This document shows, one piece after another, positions 50,351 through 61,364 of a stretch of 64,000 nt of DNA. The notes below the pieces were generated by a model. The model was not told where the DNA came from and did not search any database. It saw only the letters and a list, made by a program, of their open reading frames with translations. The first letter of the stretch is position 1; each line of letters opens with the position of its first letter. This DNA is from Callipepla californica brunnescens (taxonomy: Eukaryota; Chordata; Aves; Galliformes; Odontophoridae): the NCBI GenBank assembly GCA_023055505.1, contig JALIRH010000027.1, forward strand, positions 3,236,501-3,300,500, read 5' to 3'. A program made the translations under genes and the position numbers.

Positions 50351-50776
50351 TAAAGCTGGGATTATCTAAAGGATTATGGGAGAATTAGGCACCCAAAGCC
50401 AATTGATTTTTTCACTGGGATTTAGCCAAGGGCTGGAGGCTGAGGTCTGCACTCATGGGCTCGGGTCCACCTCTCCTTCTATCTCCAAGATGAAGAGAGC
50501 TCAGAACCTCTCAGGAGGGCCTCAGAAAGGCCAGGGTATGGCAAGCAGTGGGAAGGTGTGGGTCGGAGGAGGCAGACGTGGCCCTGAGACACCGAGCTGC
50601 CACCGTGCCTTTGAAAACCTCCTTCAGGCTCCCTTGGGCTCTTCAGAAAACGCCACTCTAAGTTGCCGTCAATTTCGATCATTAAGCACTGATTTAATTT
50701 TAGAGTAACAATAATTGTCAACGTTCTCCAACCCAAGCACCTTAAATTAGACACACAAATCCAAGCGCTGGCAGCG

Positions 50777-51936
50777 GATCAAAGCGAAGCGGAGCGATTC
50801 TCAGAGATGCTGAGCGCACGCAGCTCTCTCCTGGCGGTGCTGGAGGTTGAGCACAAAACCCGGTCCTCTTGGACCCGATCCCGCTCCAAACACGGATTTC
50901 AACACCTTGCTTTAGGCACCTTGGATTTTAAAAGCGAGAAAGAAAGAAAATCGGCCAGCAGCGTTACAACCATTTCATCCCTCGGTGGGGTGAGCGCAGC
51001 CTGGCTGGCTTTTCATGGGGGAAGGGCTGCGTGGCACATCGGTGTCCTCACGGGGTGCACACACTGCATCCCACCACGTACACCTCGTGAAGGTCCCTCC
51101 TGTCTTGAGCCTGCCTGCTTTAGGGTGACACCAAAGACACGTGGGGCTGTGTGCCCGGTGTGTGCCGTGGGGCACGAGGCCGTCCCTGATGTCACGCACA
51201 GTGGTGGACATCAAAGCCCCGATGAAGATGATGCTCCGATTGGATCTCTGTGCCTTGCAGTGTGTCCCATTGCCTTTGATGAGCGCTTCACCTCTCCGTG
51301 CTCTCCCCACTCCCTGCCCCACCCCGAATTAGTGCTTTTGCTGTATTTTTAGCAGTGGTTTGGAAATTGCTGGGGCTCTTTCTTTTTCTTTTGTTTTTTT
51401 TCTTTCCTCCTTTCTTTCCCTTTTTTCTTCCCCTAAGATCATATCGAAGCACAGTGTCCCCCTCAGCCCCCCAGAACCCCTCCAGCCCTATAGGGCACAT
51501 TCACACCTCTCTCCCTTGCCTCATCTCCCCTTTATTCTTATGAAGCTCTCATTGATTATTGCCCTTAAATTCCTCAGTCCGGTCATAGATAAAAGGATAA
51601 CCACTTCAAAGCGAAGTGTTAAGAGTTTAACCTCGAGCTAAAAGAGTGGACAACAAGGTAATTGAGGGTAATAACTGATCACAGACCTACTTTCAAAGGC
51701 ACATGCAAGCCTCACTTTCAGATGGCTTTAATTTTATTAACATTTGTAGCAGCTCTAGATGCTTTTGAATCATTACGAACTTCAAAGCTTGAGGTAACAC
51801 TCCAAATGGAGAACCTGACACCAGTTTTTTTGTTCAGACCCACATCATATTGATAGTCTCTGTTGCGAGCATGTAACATCTCTTCTCAAACTATAAAACC
51901 TAGATGAAAAAATATTGCCAATAGAGGAGATCAAAG
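50777..51936. promoter_or_regulatory. TCF/LEF motif cluster (candidate Wnt-responsive enhancer)
   Basis: Two perfect GATCAAAG sites (50777-50784, 51929-51936), CATCAAAG (51209-51216) and CTTTGATG (51274-51281) lie within 1.16 kb. About 0.14 hits of the 7-base core are expected there by chance. Weaker TTCAAAG words are nearby (about 51605, 51704, 51781). The right half (51540-51960) is an AT-rich repeat-free island. It is about 8.5-9.5 kb upstream of AXIN2 exon 1. TCF/LEF with beta-catenin is the established activator of AXIN2; use of this cluster is inferred. Confidence 0.4.
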
Positions 51937-52394
51937 CCCGCGCCTCCCTTTGAATAACCCAAAAGGAGTCAAAACAGAAAACAACACGGAAAAAAATGTG
52001 TCTATATTATTCCAACTATCTTTATCCATATTTAAGCTTGTCTGCCGAGGCAGGTTGGGCTGATCATTCTCCCCGAGTTTTGTCAAGCTCTTTGGCAACG
52101 TGGCTGTTTCTGTTTGGGTGTTTGGGGCTGGCATTGGTGCTGTGTGTGTGCTGGGGATGAGGTTGGCGGTGAGGAGCAGCCCTGACCCAGCTGGGGTCGG
52201 AGGGGGGGGCAGGTGAGGTCCATCTCAGCAGTGTGGTCATAAACCAAAGCCCTGTGGACTAACAGCACCATTTTGGAAATGCTCAGAGCCCGAGGGACGT
52301 GCCCTCGCTCCTTGCACAACCGTCCCGTGGCTGCAGGGTGAATCAGAGCGAGGAATCCATCCAGGGTATAAATAGCCCTTTTCTTTGCCTATTT

Positions 52395-52398
<4 letters not shown>

Positions 52399-52426
<28 letters not shown>
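52399..52426. repeat. (TG)n microsatellite
   Basis: About 14 uninterrupted TG units after a T8 run. It is the longest dinucleotide repeat in the window, with Z-DNA-forming potential. Confidence 0.92.
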
Positions 52427-52428
<2 letters not shown>

Positions 52429-54966
52429 GGGGAGGGCTATTTTTAACTGGACGCGATCCCTGATCTAATGCACAAAGCACTCCCCGTGAAGGGGATGGCC
52501 AAAAGAAAGGGGCTGTGACTGCTGCAGAGAATGGCAGCTCGTGCACCCCGTGCTCCCCAACCAGGGCAGCTGTGCTATGGGCAGCGCCAGAAGACGCATC
52601 ACTTTGATTTTTATTTCTTTCCTCAGTGGTTTACAGCAGTGTACTCCAGGTTTTATACCGGTGTCATCCTTCCTTCCTTCAGTGCCATAGCGGATGAATG
52701 GATTTAGTGCACTGTGGGACAGGCAGATGGTCACCAGCTCACCCCGCAGGGCTGCCCAGCAGCTCTGTGGCTCCTGACTTTCCTAAAGCTGCTGCAGCAC
52801 AGGGCTCGGTGCTGACCCACCCCAGGTACCCACAGCTTTCTGCCATTTTCCTCACACCCCTTGCAGACCTTTCCAGCCTTGTCGGGCTGTCAGGTGTATC
52901 GCATAAGAGTCTGATTCTCTGTGTTCACTCCAATAGCAGATGTGAGTGGGTATGAGCTTGTGCAAACCACGTGCTTTTATAATGTATTAAGTAACTTGTT
53001 GGTTTTTTTCAGCCTGCACAGATATTACATTATTTATAAATTGAAATCAATTTAATCTAAGCTGCTCTCTGTTCTCATGCTAGGTGTGTGCCTGTGCAAT
53101 GAAAGGATGAAGGTGTATTGGTTAAATCTTGGTGTTACTGTCTTAAGTTATGGCTGGAACAATAGGCAGCTCCTTCAGCAGTGCTATTGTGCTTTTAATG
53201 AGTCTATTATCAGTAGCACAGGCGGGGTGAATAAATGGAACCAGGGCTAAAATATGTGTTACCAATGCCTGAGGCAAGCCCCAGCTCGCAGACCTGGATC
53301 TGCAAGAAGCATGCTTGGGAACCACAGTGCTGGCTGCCCTCAGGACCCACTGCTGCCTGCCCTGTGTGTCCCAGCTCCATGCCAGCCCAGCTGGCTGCTT
53401 TACTCTGTGACAGAAGCAGATTCAGGGTAGAGTCCCATCTTATGGCATCCCATGGTACTCTGTGACATGGTGCCCATCCCTTTTCAGCAGACTGCCCACG
53501 TGAACCATTTAGACCACCCCAGCAGGCTGGCTTTTCCCTGGTGCAAGGCCAGAATGGATCCTTGGGGCACTCTCAGTGGCACAGTCAGGTTCACATAGTG
53601 TCCTGCATGGTGTGCTCGAGCACGGGCATTTCCAGCCATGAGAAAATAGCCTTCTGGTTTCCCCTTGCTCATTGTACCCTCCATGTGATGGATAGTGGGG
53701 ACATTCTTGGTGGTGTTTCCAGCACTGACTGGGCTCAGAGAAGAGACTTGCTTGTACAGCTGTGTGTAGATGGGAAGCTCCAGGTCTTTTGGGGCTACCC
53801 AGGTGGGGATGAGGCTTTGTCCATGCAGTCTCCTCCCCCCCAGTCTGTATTTCGCAGCCATCCTTACAGAAAGAATGGTAACCCCAGCACTGATTGAGCT
53901 TTTGGGAGGCACGGTGGTGGCATCAGCTGGCTTCCAAAAGCTTGCCTGATACTGAGAACTGAATTTCAGGTTGCTCAACTTTTGCAATGTACCTAAAAAT
54001 AACTGTGCATTGTTTGCTTTCCCCTAAAAGTGAAGAGTTGTACCTGAATGAGCAATCCCAAAAGTTTCCAGTGGTGAGGAAAGCCCACTGGTTCATCACC
54101 AATGTCCCCTCTCCTGCCTTCCCCAGGCCAGTACCCTCTCAGCTTGGGATGCTCGGTGGCAGAGTGGGGTCAGAGCACTCTGTAGAGCCCAGCAAGCGCC
54201 CTGCACAGGAAGGGTTAACCTTCTTGCTGCAGCTGCAAAGCCCAATTTCTTGATTTCCTGTTAATGACATTATTGCCTACATAAAACCATTGAAACATGT
54301 TTCTTTCATTTGTTTAATTTCGAATTCTGAGCACACTAGCTGGAAACTATGTTTAATAGTTAAACTCAAAACATTTGGATTTCCTTTCCTCGCCGAGATT
54401 TTCAGTGAGTGCACTTCATACTTAGTTGAGTTTTCAAGCAACCATTTTTACACAGCTCTAGAAGCCGGACAGAAAACAAAAAGGATTGCATTGCAGCTCG
54501 TGGTGGCTCGGGCTGTAACGCATCGTACATCTCTCCTCCTCCGTGGCCCCTCGTGGTGCCAGGAGTTGGCCCCGCTCTGCCCGCAGCATCCACCCTCTGC
54601 AGGGCCAGTGCCAGCGCACGCCGCTCCGGGCACGCAGGAGAAAGGCTTCCCTTAGCACGCATGGAAAAAATGTTCCTGTTTCCATGACCAAATGGGATGG
54701 AATCTGCTGCGGGCCTTCCCGCACCGATGCTCCGCTGCCTCCTGGGCTTTCTCCTGCGGTTGTGACATCCTGCTGTCACACCGTGCGGTGGCTGAGGGTC
54801 ACATCTCTGTATCCTCAGGGCAGCAGATGGAGATCTCTGGTGAAAACCGACCTTTAGGCCATGTGGATTCAGGGTGCATGTGTACTGCCCCCAGCAGCCA
54901 CCACACGGCTGTCCTCCCGTCCCCTAGCAAGGGCATCAGTGGAAATGCTTCCACTCACTCTGAGAT

Positions 54967-55320
54967 GAATCATAGAACGGTTTCAGTTGGAAGGAACCCT
55001 TGAAGACACCTGGCAGTGAACAGGGACACTCACAGCTCCATTGGGTCTGAGAGTCTGCAGGGATGCCACTGCCTTTGTTGCAGTGCTCCAGGTGAGGTCT
55101 CAGTGCAGAGCAGAGGGGCAGACCCTCCCTTGCCCCGCTGGCCATGCTGCTTTGGGTGCAGCCCAGGATGCAGTTGGCTTTCTGAGCTACAAGAGCACAC
55201 GTCCAGGTCCTTTTCATCAGGGCTGTGCTCTATCTGTCCCCCAGCTTGTACTGATAGCGGGGGCTGCCACGACCCAGGTGCAGCTTGGCACTGCTGAGCC
55301 TCATGAGGTTCTGCACCCAG
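54967..55320 (-). mobile_element. CR1-type LINE fragment, antisense
   Basis: It begins with the reverse-complement CR1 3' end (GAATCATAGAACGG, then TCAGTTGGAAGGAACCC). It continues through a body often seen in bird CR1-associated repeats (CAGTGCTCCAGGTGAGGTCT, TGCAGCCCAGGATGCAGTTG, CCTCATGAGGTTCT). A small internal deletion seems to join the end segment to the body. The minus-strand 168-residue open frame over this interval is a by-product of the repeat. The right boundary is approximate. Confidence 0.75.
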
Positions 55321-56033
55321 CAGGAACATGCTGGCACCAAGGCAGTGCCACGGGCACCCCCTGTCCCCAGGGCAGCATTGTGCAGCCAGGGAAGGAGCTG
55401 CCATCAGAGCAGGACCTGGTCTCCACTGCTTACTGGAACAAGAAGCCAGCAGAGAAAGCAGCATCTGGTTCACGTGCAACGAGGAAGGGCTTGTGGAAAA
55501 AATAAGCTGTGGAAAGTTGGCCATAAATATCCTCATTCCCCTTTTCTTGCCCCTACCCTCTTTTCAATCACCGCTCCGTGCAGGTGAAGGAAGCGGTTCA
55601 AAAATGTTAATAGATAGCAAAGTGCTCGTGTGCGTTTTATCAGCTCTCATAGAACATTTAATGCTGATACGGTGCCCCTTTCAAGTCGGAAAAATCTGGC
55701 CAAACGTGTGCAGATAGCAGGGAGTGCGCCGAACAAAACATCAAGGCAGAGAGACTGTCGGGGGGGATGGAAATGTTAAAAGGATTATAGGAAGAGAAAA
55801 TGTATCGCACTTATCTGGCAATAGTCGGTAACAAAAGTCTGCCGATTTGTGGAATGAACTTCAAATCCCGGAGAACTAATTGCGTGTTTTCTTCTCTTAT
55901 TTTTGAGTGTCTCTGGCAGCGCTTTTTTTTCTTCGTGTCTGCGTGTGGATAACACTCTGTGCTCACAGAACGGGGAGAGATTGCACCGCCGATCGGTTTT
56001 ATACCTCTTCAACTAATCATGTAAACTAGTTTG

Positions 56034-56057
56034 TATATATATATATATATATATATA
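56034..56057. repeat. (TA)n microsatellite
   Basis: About 12 uninterrupted TA units in an otherwise unique AT-rich stretch. Confidence 0.92.
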
Positions 56058-56180
56058 AAGGAAGAATGACTTCAAAGGTTCACATGTGGGTTGCAAACCT
56101 CTCATGTCATCTGTATACAGGGCCTTCCTCTTATTTTGATCAAGACAGTTCCTGGCACTTCTGTTGAAATACTCGCAAGC

Positions 56181-56188
56181 CTTTGATC
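56181..56188 (+). promoter_or_regulatory. consensus TCF/LEF site CTTTGATC
   Basis: A perfect CTTTGATC in repeat-free sequence, about 4 kb upstream of predicted AXIN2 exon 1. A single 8-base match is weak by itself. It is listed because of the AXIN2 context and the excess of such sites to its left and right. Confidence 0.3.
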
Positions 56189-56411
56189 TCGTTATCAACA
56201 TGACCACCAGTGTGAGCGCGTGGCAGTGTGTGACGCCAGCCCCCAGCCAGTGCTGTGCTCAGGTCCGTGCAGGTCCCCCTGGGCAGTGCTGGTGGCAGAG
56301 CTGTGGTTGTGCCCCCAGCCCATGTTGATGTGTGCAGTGCTGCCTCTGCTCCTGTCCAGCAGCACCGATGTGAGTGAGCAGGGCTGGCTGAGCTGCATGG
56401 CATCTGCGGCT

Positions 56412-56549
56412 GCTCCATCACTGGAGGTGTTTTAGGGCAGGCTGGATGGGGCCCTGGGCAGCCTGAGCTGGTGGTGGGCAGCCAGCCCATGGTGGTGGGT
56501 GATCTTTGAGGTCCCTTCCAACCCAAACCATGCTGTGGTTCTGTGATTG
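56412..56549 (+). mobile_element. CR1 LINE 3' fragment
   Basis: Near-consensus CR1 3' end: CATCACTGGAGGTGTTTTAG, GGCAGGCTGGATGGGGCCC, GGGCAGCCTGAGCTGGTGG, TGATCTTTGAGGTCCCTTCC and terminal TGTGGTTCTGTGATTGG. It is in the sense orientation relative to AXIN2, 3.6 kb upstream of its predicted exon 1. Confidence 0.93.
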
Positions 56550-59500
56550 GTGCCTTGTCGCTGCTTTGGGGATGGGCAGAGGAAGGCATTGCCCTGTACT
56601 CGGTGTGCTGCTGTGTGCTGATGGGCGCAGGGAAATGGGAAATGTAGGCATCGCTGCTCTGTGAATTTCCGAAGCTGAGTGGCAGGGTGAGCTAGGGGAG
56701 GCTCAGATGGACATGTTGGCACCAAAAGATGAAAGCACTTTGAGGACCAACAACAAGAATCAGGTTTCTCGGCTTGGCTGTGCCCATGGATGACTGCAGG
56801 CAGGAGAGCTGAGCGTCCCCTCTGGACCTTCACCACCACAGGGGTCAGACCTCCTTTCTGCAGGATGATGGCCACTGGAAACAGCTCCTCTGCTGCAGGG
56901 CAACAAGAAACAACAGCCTTAAGGCCAGAGGGAGGCCAAGGGCTGAGCCCTTATTTGCAGCAGTGCAACACAGAGCATTTTGAGGTTTGAACCACATCTG
57001 CCAGCGCTGCACGGTGCAGCCACTCTGGCTCAGCCCTCGTGTCCTTAATGGCTCCCACTGCTTTCTTCTCTCCTACAGTGTTTCTTTTCCTCACTACCTG
57101 CTCAAAAAAAGCCCTCACAAAACATTTCATTTCTCTTTGTTATGGAGCTTCACTGAGCGCGGATTCTTTTCATCTAAAATTATTCCTCTTTGGTGCCGTG
57201 ATGTGACTTCAAGCTTCTCCGCTCTGCCCGTGGATGTGAGGCACAGCATCCAGCAAGGAGCAACGTGCCTGCCCTTTGCAGTGGCACCACGAGGGCATTA
57301 CCACGGCCAGGTGATGCTACCTGACAGCTCTTTGCAGTCATTTTTTCACCCCCTGACTGAATTTAGAACTAAAATGAAAAAAATATATATAATAATAAAG
57401 AAAGAGCTAACAAATAAAATATAAATAGTTAATTTTCCCGCTGTTCAGCCTGGGAATTCAGATTCAAGTTTAGACTAGAAAATCAGAAGAAAATTCAAAG
57501 ATACTCCGCTTTCTTGATGACTGCAGCTGCTACCTGAGCACAGAGATTCCCTGTAGATCTACGAACAAGGACTTCCAGGAGCTGATAAAGATGAAGAACA
57601 CTGCGGAAGACCTCCCTGTACCCGCTGCTGCCTGCCTGCCTCATCAGATTGCTTTCAACCCTCCGGCATGATGTGCCTCTTCCCCGTGGGCAGGAGGAGA
57701 AAATAGGCTCCCCGAGTGGACACCGCAGAAATGAATGGGGCCACTGCAGCCCTGGGAGGAGGACGGGCACTGAGCACAAAGCCCCATCCCCAGGAGCTCA
57801 CCCTCCTCTCCTTTTGTCCCCAAAGAGGCCACGTTCGGTGTCAGAGCTGCTCTGTGGTGGGCTGTGCAATGCACGTGCGGTCCCAAATAGTGCCATGGAT
57901 TAAACACCTGAGCTGCACGGCTGAGGGCACTGCGATGGCACAACGGGACCTGGGGAAACAGCGCGGTTACACAGCACCTCTGTGCCCCTGTGACATAGAA
58001 TGAAATGGTACGGGCGGAGATTTTCCTGCCAAGTGGAAAAAGTGGGGGTTGTCAGCCTCCGTGGCAGCGGGTTAATTTGAGGCAGGTGGGATGCAGAGGG
58101 CTTTTTATCCATTTGGTTGTTTCAAACTGAGTTCAGGTGGGGCATCAGACAGGGATGTGGTCTGGCCTGGGTGAGGAGCTCTTTTCCCAGGAGGAAAGGA
58201 GCACGTTGTATGTTTCAGTGGCATCTGTCACAGTGGCACCACCAGCAGCAAAACTACCAGCGATGCTGCTCCTTTGTAACTGCTTGCTGGGTCTGGAAGT
58301 CCCAGGCCAAAAAAATACGTAATTGGGAGCAACAACAAATCCACTGATGTGTTATTTCATGTTACTGTCCCTGGTGGCCCAGGCCATGCATCCGTAACCT
58401 CCACAGGGTCAGCTCCTCACTGCCCTGCGTGGCTCTGCATGCTCAGCCAACCCGGAGCTGATGACATCGCAGCTTTGAAGGACGCCACGTGCTGAGCTCC
58501 CTGGGTTGGAGATGCTGTGAACCAGTTGTGTTTTCAGCAGCGTGCAAAGAGAAGGCAGCTTGAGCGTGCAGGAGATGTTCAGCTTTGTGGCCTCTGATTT
58601 CCATCCTCCCCAGGGTCCCACTGAGCACTGGGCACAGAGCTGGGCTCTCCCCAGCTGCCGGGACAGGGGTACCAGTGGGGTCCTTGCCATCTGCTTCCCG
58701 ACCCCGTAGGCAATCTGGAGGTGTGGGCTCATTTTCTGAAGCATTTTCCCCCAGCAAAAAGGGGGATGGAAGGGTGCTGAGCTCAGCATCACACCTGGGT
58801 ATGGGGCATCCGCAGCAGGGGCTGCGCTGCAATGCAGAAGTGCTGCAAGAGCGGGGTGTTACCCCAAAGCATTTTCTCATCAATACGGGAGAGAGGACTT
58901 GCAATGTCAGGTTTTTTTTTAATGACAATCAGGAACAAATGAGAGCTCGACACTAAAGGCTGTGGCATCACCCTTCCTCGCAGCTTGGCCACCCACCGGT
59001 GAACCCCGCATGCCAAACCTGGGGTGCATGGTGCTCCCCACTTTCCAGCAGCAGGGAAATGGGGCTGCAGGGCCGGGGTCCGGCCAGGAGGACCCCACAT
59101 CCAAACCGGAGCAGGGCAGGAGGAGCAGGACAGGTTTAGGGGCCGGTCTCTAATTAAAACCTTTCGCATGAAGTTAAAAACAACTCCATTCCGTGCCTGT
59201 TTAATATTTAACAGATGGGGCCGGGCCGGTGGGGAGTGTGGGGGGGGGAAAGATGTGAACAGAACCGCAGAGTTTTGCTCATGTGCCACCTCTGCCGCGA
59301 TCAGATAGGGTTTAATCGGGATGCAGAACAAAATCACGCCTTCGGATCATTTATTAAGGAAATGTATATATATTAACGATTGAGAAAAAAAATATATATG
59401 TTAAAAAAACCCATCCTGGGATGGACCCGCCCCCATTTTCTCCCGGAGAAGAAAACTTTGCGCCGAGTTCCGCTGCCCCCCTTCCCCCCGATCCTCCACC

Positions 59501-59617
59501 ACGGCTCTGGGCAGGGGAGGGGGGGGTTGTTGGGGGGGGTTCTGTTGGGCTCCGGTCCCTTTAAGGCGGCGGCGGCGCGCGGTGCTCCCGCCCGGGGGCG
59601 GCGGCTGCGGCTCCGCG

Positions 59618-59625
59618 CTTTGATG
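59618..59625 (+). promoter_or_regulatory. AXIN2: TCF/LEF site CTTTGATG, distal promoter
   Basis: The context GCGCTTTGATGAGGTCCTGG followed by CAACTC closely resembles, from memory, a TCF site in the mammalian AXIN2 promoter that is required for beta-catenin activation. It is about 530 bases upstream of the likely start of exon 1. Confidence 0.7.
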
Positions 59626-59997
59626 AGGTCCTGGCAACTCCGTACCCGCTCCGGGATGCTGCGAGCAGGGAGGGGGCGACAAAAAGCCTCTTCCTTTCCC
59701 CCTCCCCGCCCCCCCAAAAAAAAAAGAAATAACGAAAAAAGAAAAAATAATAGAATATTTTCCTTTTTCCATCGGGGCGCTGCAAAGGCGGCGCTGAAGG
59801 CTGTCCGGGGTGGGGGGGGGGGGGTGCGCATATCGATGCAGGGAGTGCTGCCGTCCTCTTTTTTTTTTTTTTTTTCTTCATTTACGATTTTTTTAAGCTT
59901 TTTTTTTTTTAAAGCTTTTTTTTCTTTTATTTTATTATTTTTTTTCCTTTCCTTGTGCGCGTGTACCGCCCTTTCAGGACCCGCTCCGTCGGCCCCG

Positions 59998-60005
59998 CTT
60001 TGATG
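59998..60005 (+). promoter_or_regulatory. AXIN2: TCF/LEF site CTTTGATG, proximal promoter
   Basis: The context CCCCGCTTTGATGCGCCCAG has the same core as the site 380 bases upstream. Repeated sites of this form in the AXIN2 promoter are established Wnt-response elements in mammals. The bird equivalent is inferred from position and core identity. Confidence 0.7.
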
Positions 60006-60038
60006 CGCCCAGCGCTGGCGGGGAGAGCCCGGGGCTTC

Positions 60039-60055
60039 GGGGGGGGGGGGGGGGG
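60039..60055 (+). repeat. G17 homopolymer, G-quadruplex-prone
   Basis: A run of about 17 G followed by TAGGGGCGGGGGG, between the proximal TCF site and the GC box. It can form a G-quadruplex on the + strand and is a likely sequencing or assembly weak point. Confidence 0.75.
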
Positions 60056-60099
60056 TAGGGGCGGGGGGACCCTGCGAAGGAGGGAGAGAGGGAGGCGGC

Positions 60100-60146
60100 G
60101 GGGCGGGGCCAGCGCTTTTGTATTTAAAATAAATAAAATAAATATC
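60100..60146 (+). promoter_or_regulatory. AXIN2: candidate AXIN2 core promoter: GC box plus TATA-like AT tract
   Basis: A consensus SP1 GC box GGGGCGGGGC (60100-60109) is followed directly by TTTTGTATTTAAAATAAATA and more AT repeats (60116-60146), a striking AT island inside GC-rich DNA. If the TATTTAAA works as a TATA-like element, transcription would begin near 60150. The start site is not otherwise visible. Confidence 0.45.
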
Positions 60147-60149
60147 CAG

Positions 60150-60399
60150 GGGAGGGCGAGGAGGGAGGTGCGGATCGCAGTGGGCTCCTTCCCTCGCAGC
60201 TCGCTCCCCCCCCTCCCCCCCCCCCGCCGCCCCCTCCCTCCCACCTTCCCCCCTCGATGCTCTCTCCGATGCGGTTACACCGCCGGGGAGGAGAGGAGGA
60301 GGAGGAGGAGGAGGAGGAGGAGGAAGGCGCGGGGCTGCCCTGCGCGCTGCCGGCGGAGAGCGGTGGGGCCGCGGGCGCGCAGCAGCTCCGGGCAGCGCG
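60150..60399 (+). other. AXIN2: AXIN2 exon 1, non-coding 5' UTR (predicted)
   Basis: The 3' border is a strong donor GCGCG|GTGAGT (intron starts 60400). The 5' border is a guess from the TATA-like tract. The exon is GC-rich, includes an AGG trinucleotide repeat (60294-60325), and has short upstream ATGs at about 60258 and 60270. It would join exon 2 at 61530. A non-coding first exon is usual for AXIN2. Confidence 0.5.
60294..60325 (+). repeat. (AGG)n trinucleotide repeat in 5' UTR
   Basis: About ten AGG/GGA units inside predicted AXIN2 exon 1. It is purine-only and could fold into G-quadruplexes in the 5' UTR RNA. Confidence 0.85.
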
Positions 60400-61364
60400 G
60401 TGAGTGGCAGCGGGGGTGCGTGGGGTGCGTGGGGTGGGGGGGCAGCGGCCGCGCTCCCCCGCGGGGTTTTGTTTTATCCGTGGGCACGCAGACGGATGGT
60501 GGTGGCGATGATGATGATGATGATGGTTTTAATTCTTGCTGTTCGGCGCTGTGCGGGCGCGGCCCGAAGTCGCTCCGGACTTTTTCCTCTCCCCACCTCC
60601 CCCCCCCCCCCCCGTCCCCTCCCTCCGTGCCCGCTCGCTCTCCGCGCTCTCCTCCCAGCCCGTCGCCATTTCTGGAGCAGGTTTTTTTTTTTATTTATTA
60701 GCGCTGCTATTTCGCACTCCCTCTCCACCGCGGCCCGAGCCTGGAGCTGCTCCCCACCCCCCCCTCCCTCCCCCCCAGCGTGCCCCCCCGGCTCCGTGCT
60801 ATTTATTGCCCCCCTTCCCGCAGTCGGTCCGATGGCTCCGGCCGGGCTGCCCGGCTCGGGATGCCCCGCTGCGCTCAGGTACGGCCGCCGTTCCCTATTG
60901 CTCCTTTCTACCCCCCCCCCCCCCCCCCAAATTTTTATACATTTCTTGAGCTGCCCCACTCACAGATCCCACGCAAACTGCTGCAAAGCCCCACCTTTTC
61001 TCCCCCATCCCCCCCCCCAGATTCGGGGTTGCCCCAAAACGGAGCGAGCCTGTGCGCCCCGACGGGGGCTGCTGGGGTTGGGGGGGGGGGTCCGCGATGG
61101 GAATCATCTGCGAGGTGGGAAGGGCTCCCCGAGCCCTGGGGGGGGGGGAGCGGAGCGTTGGGGTGTGGATGGGGATGGGGTGCGGTGCCCCCGGCCCCGC
61201 GGGGTGTGCGGGGCGAGCGGAGCGGAGCTCCGCGTTCGGGTCGGGGCTGCGGGGAGCGCCGCGCTGCCCTCCTTCCCTTCCCTTCCCTTCCTTCCCTTTC
61301 TCTTTCCTTTTTTTTTTTTTTTTTTTGTGAACGCGAAGAGTTGAAAAGCCTGTTTACTTTTTGC

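Larger units (their letters stand above)
38936..59480. other. CEP112-AXIN2 intergenic region
   Basis: About 20.5 kb without a supported gene. GC content rises compared with the CEP112 introns. Contents I can support are two CR1 copies (54967, 56412), TG and TA microsatellites (52399, 56034), a CpG-dense block (about 45465-46180), two clusters of TCF/LEF-like words and several unique-looking AT-rich islands. Long open frames at 43501-44541 and 46548-47468 (both minus strand) are in GC-rich DNA and do not resemble known proteins. Because AXIN2 is a Wnt target, this interval is the natural place for its distal enhancers, but no enhancer can be proven from sequence alone. Confidence 0.7.
59480..61300. 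promoter_or_regulatory. AXIN2: AXIN2 CpG island
   Basis: Very GC- and CpG-rich DNA covering the upstream promoter, predicted exon 1 and most of intron 1. Examples are GGCGGCGGCGCGCGG near 59568 and GCGGGCGCGCAGCAG near 60370. It also has unusual G, C and T homopolymers. A CpG island at this place is expected for AXIN2, which is regulated by Wnt signalling and, in some tumours, by promoter methylation. The borders are judged by eye. Confidence 0.8.

Noticed and set aside
55030..55536. 168-residue minus-strand frame as a gene
   Set aside because: Most of it is the antisense CR1-type repeat at 54967-55320.
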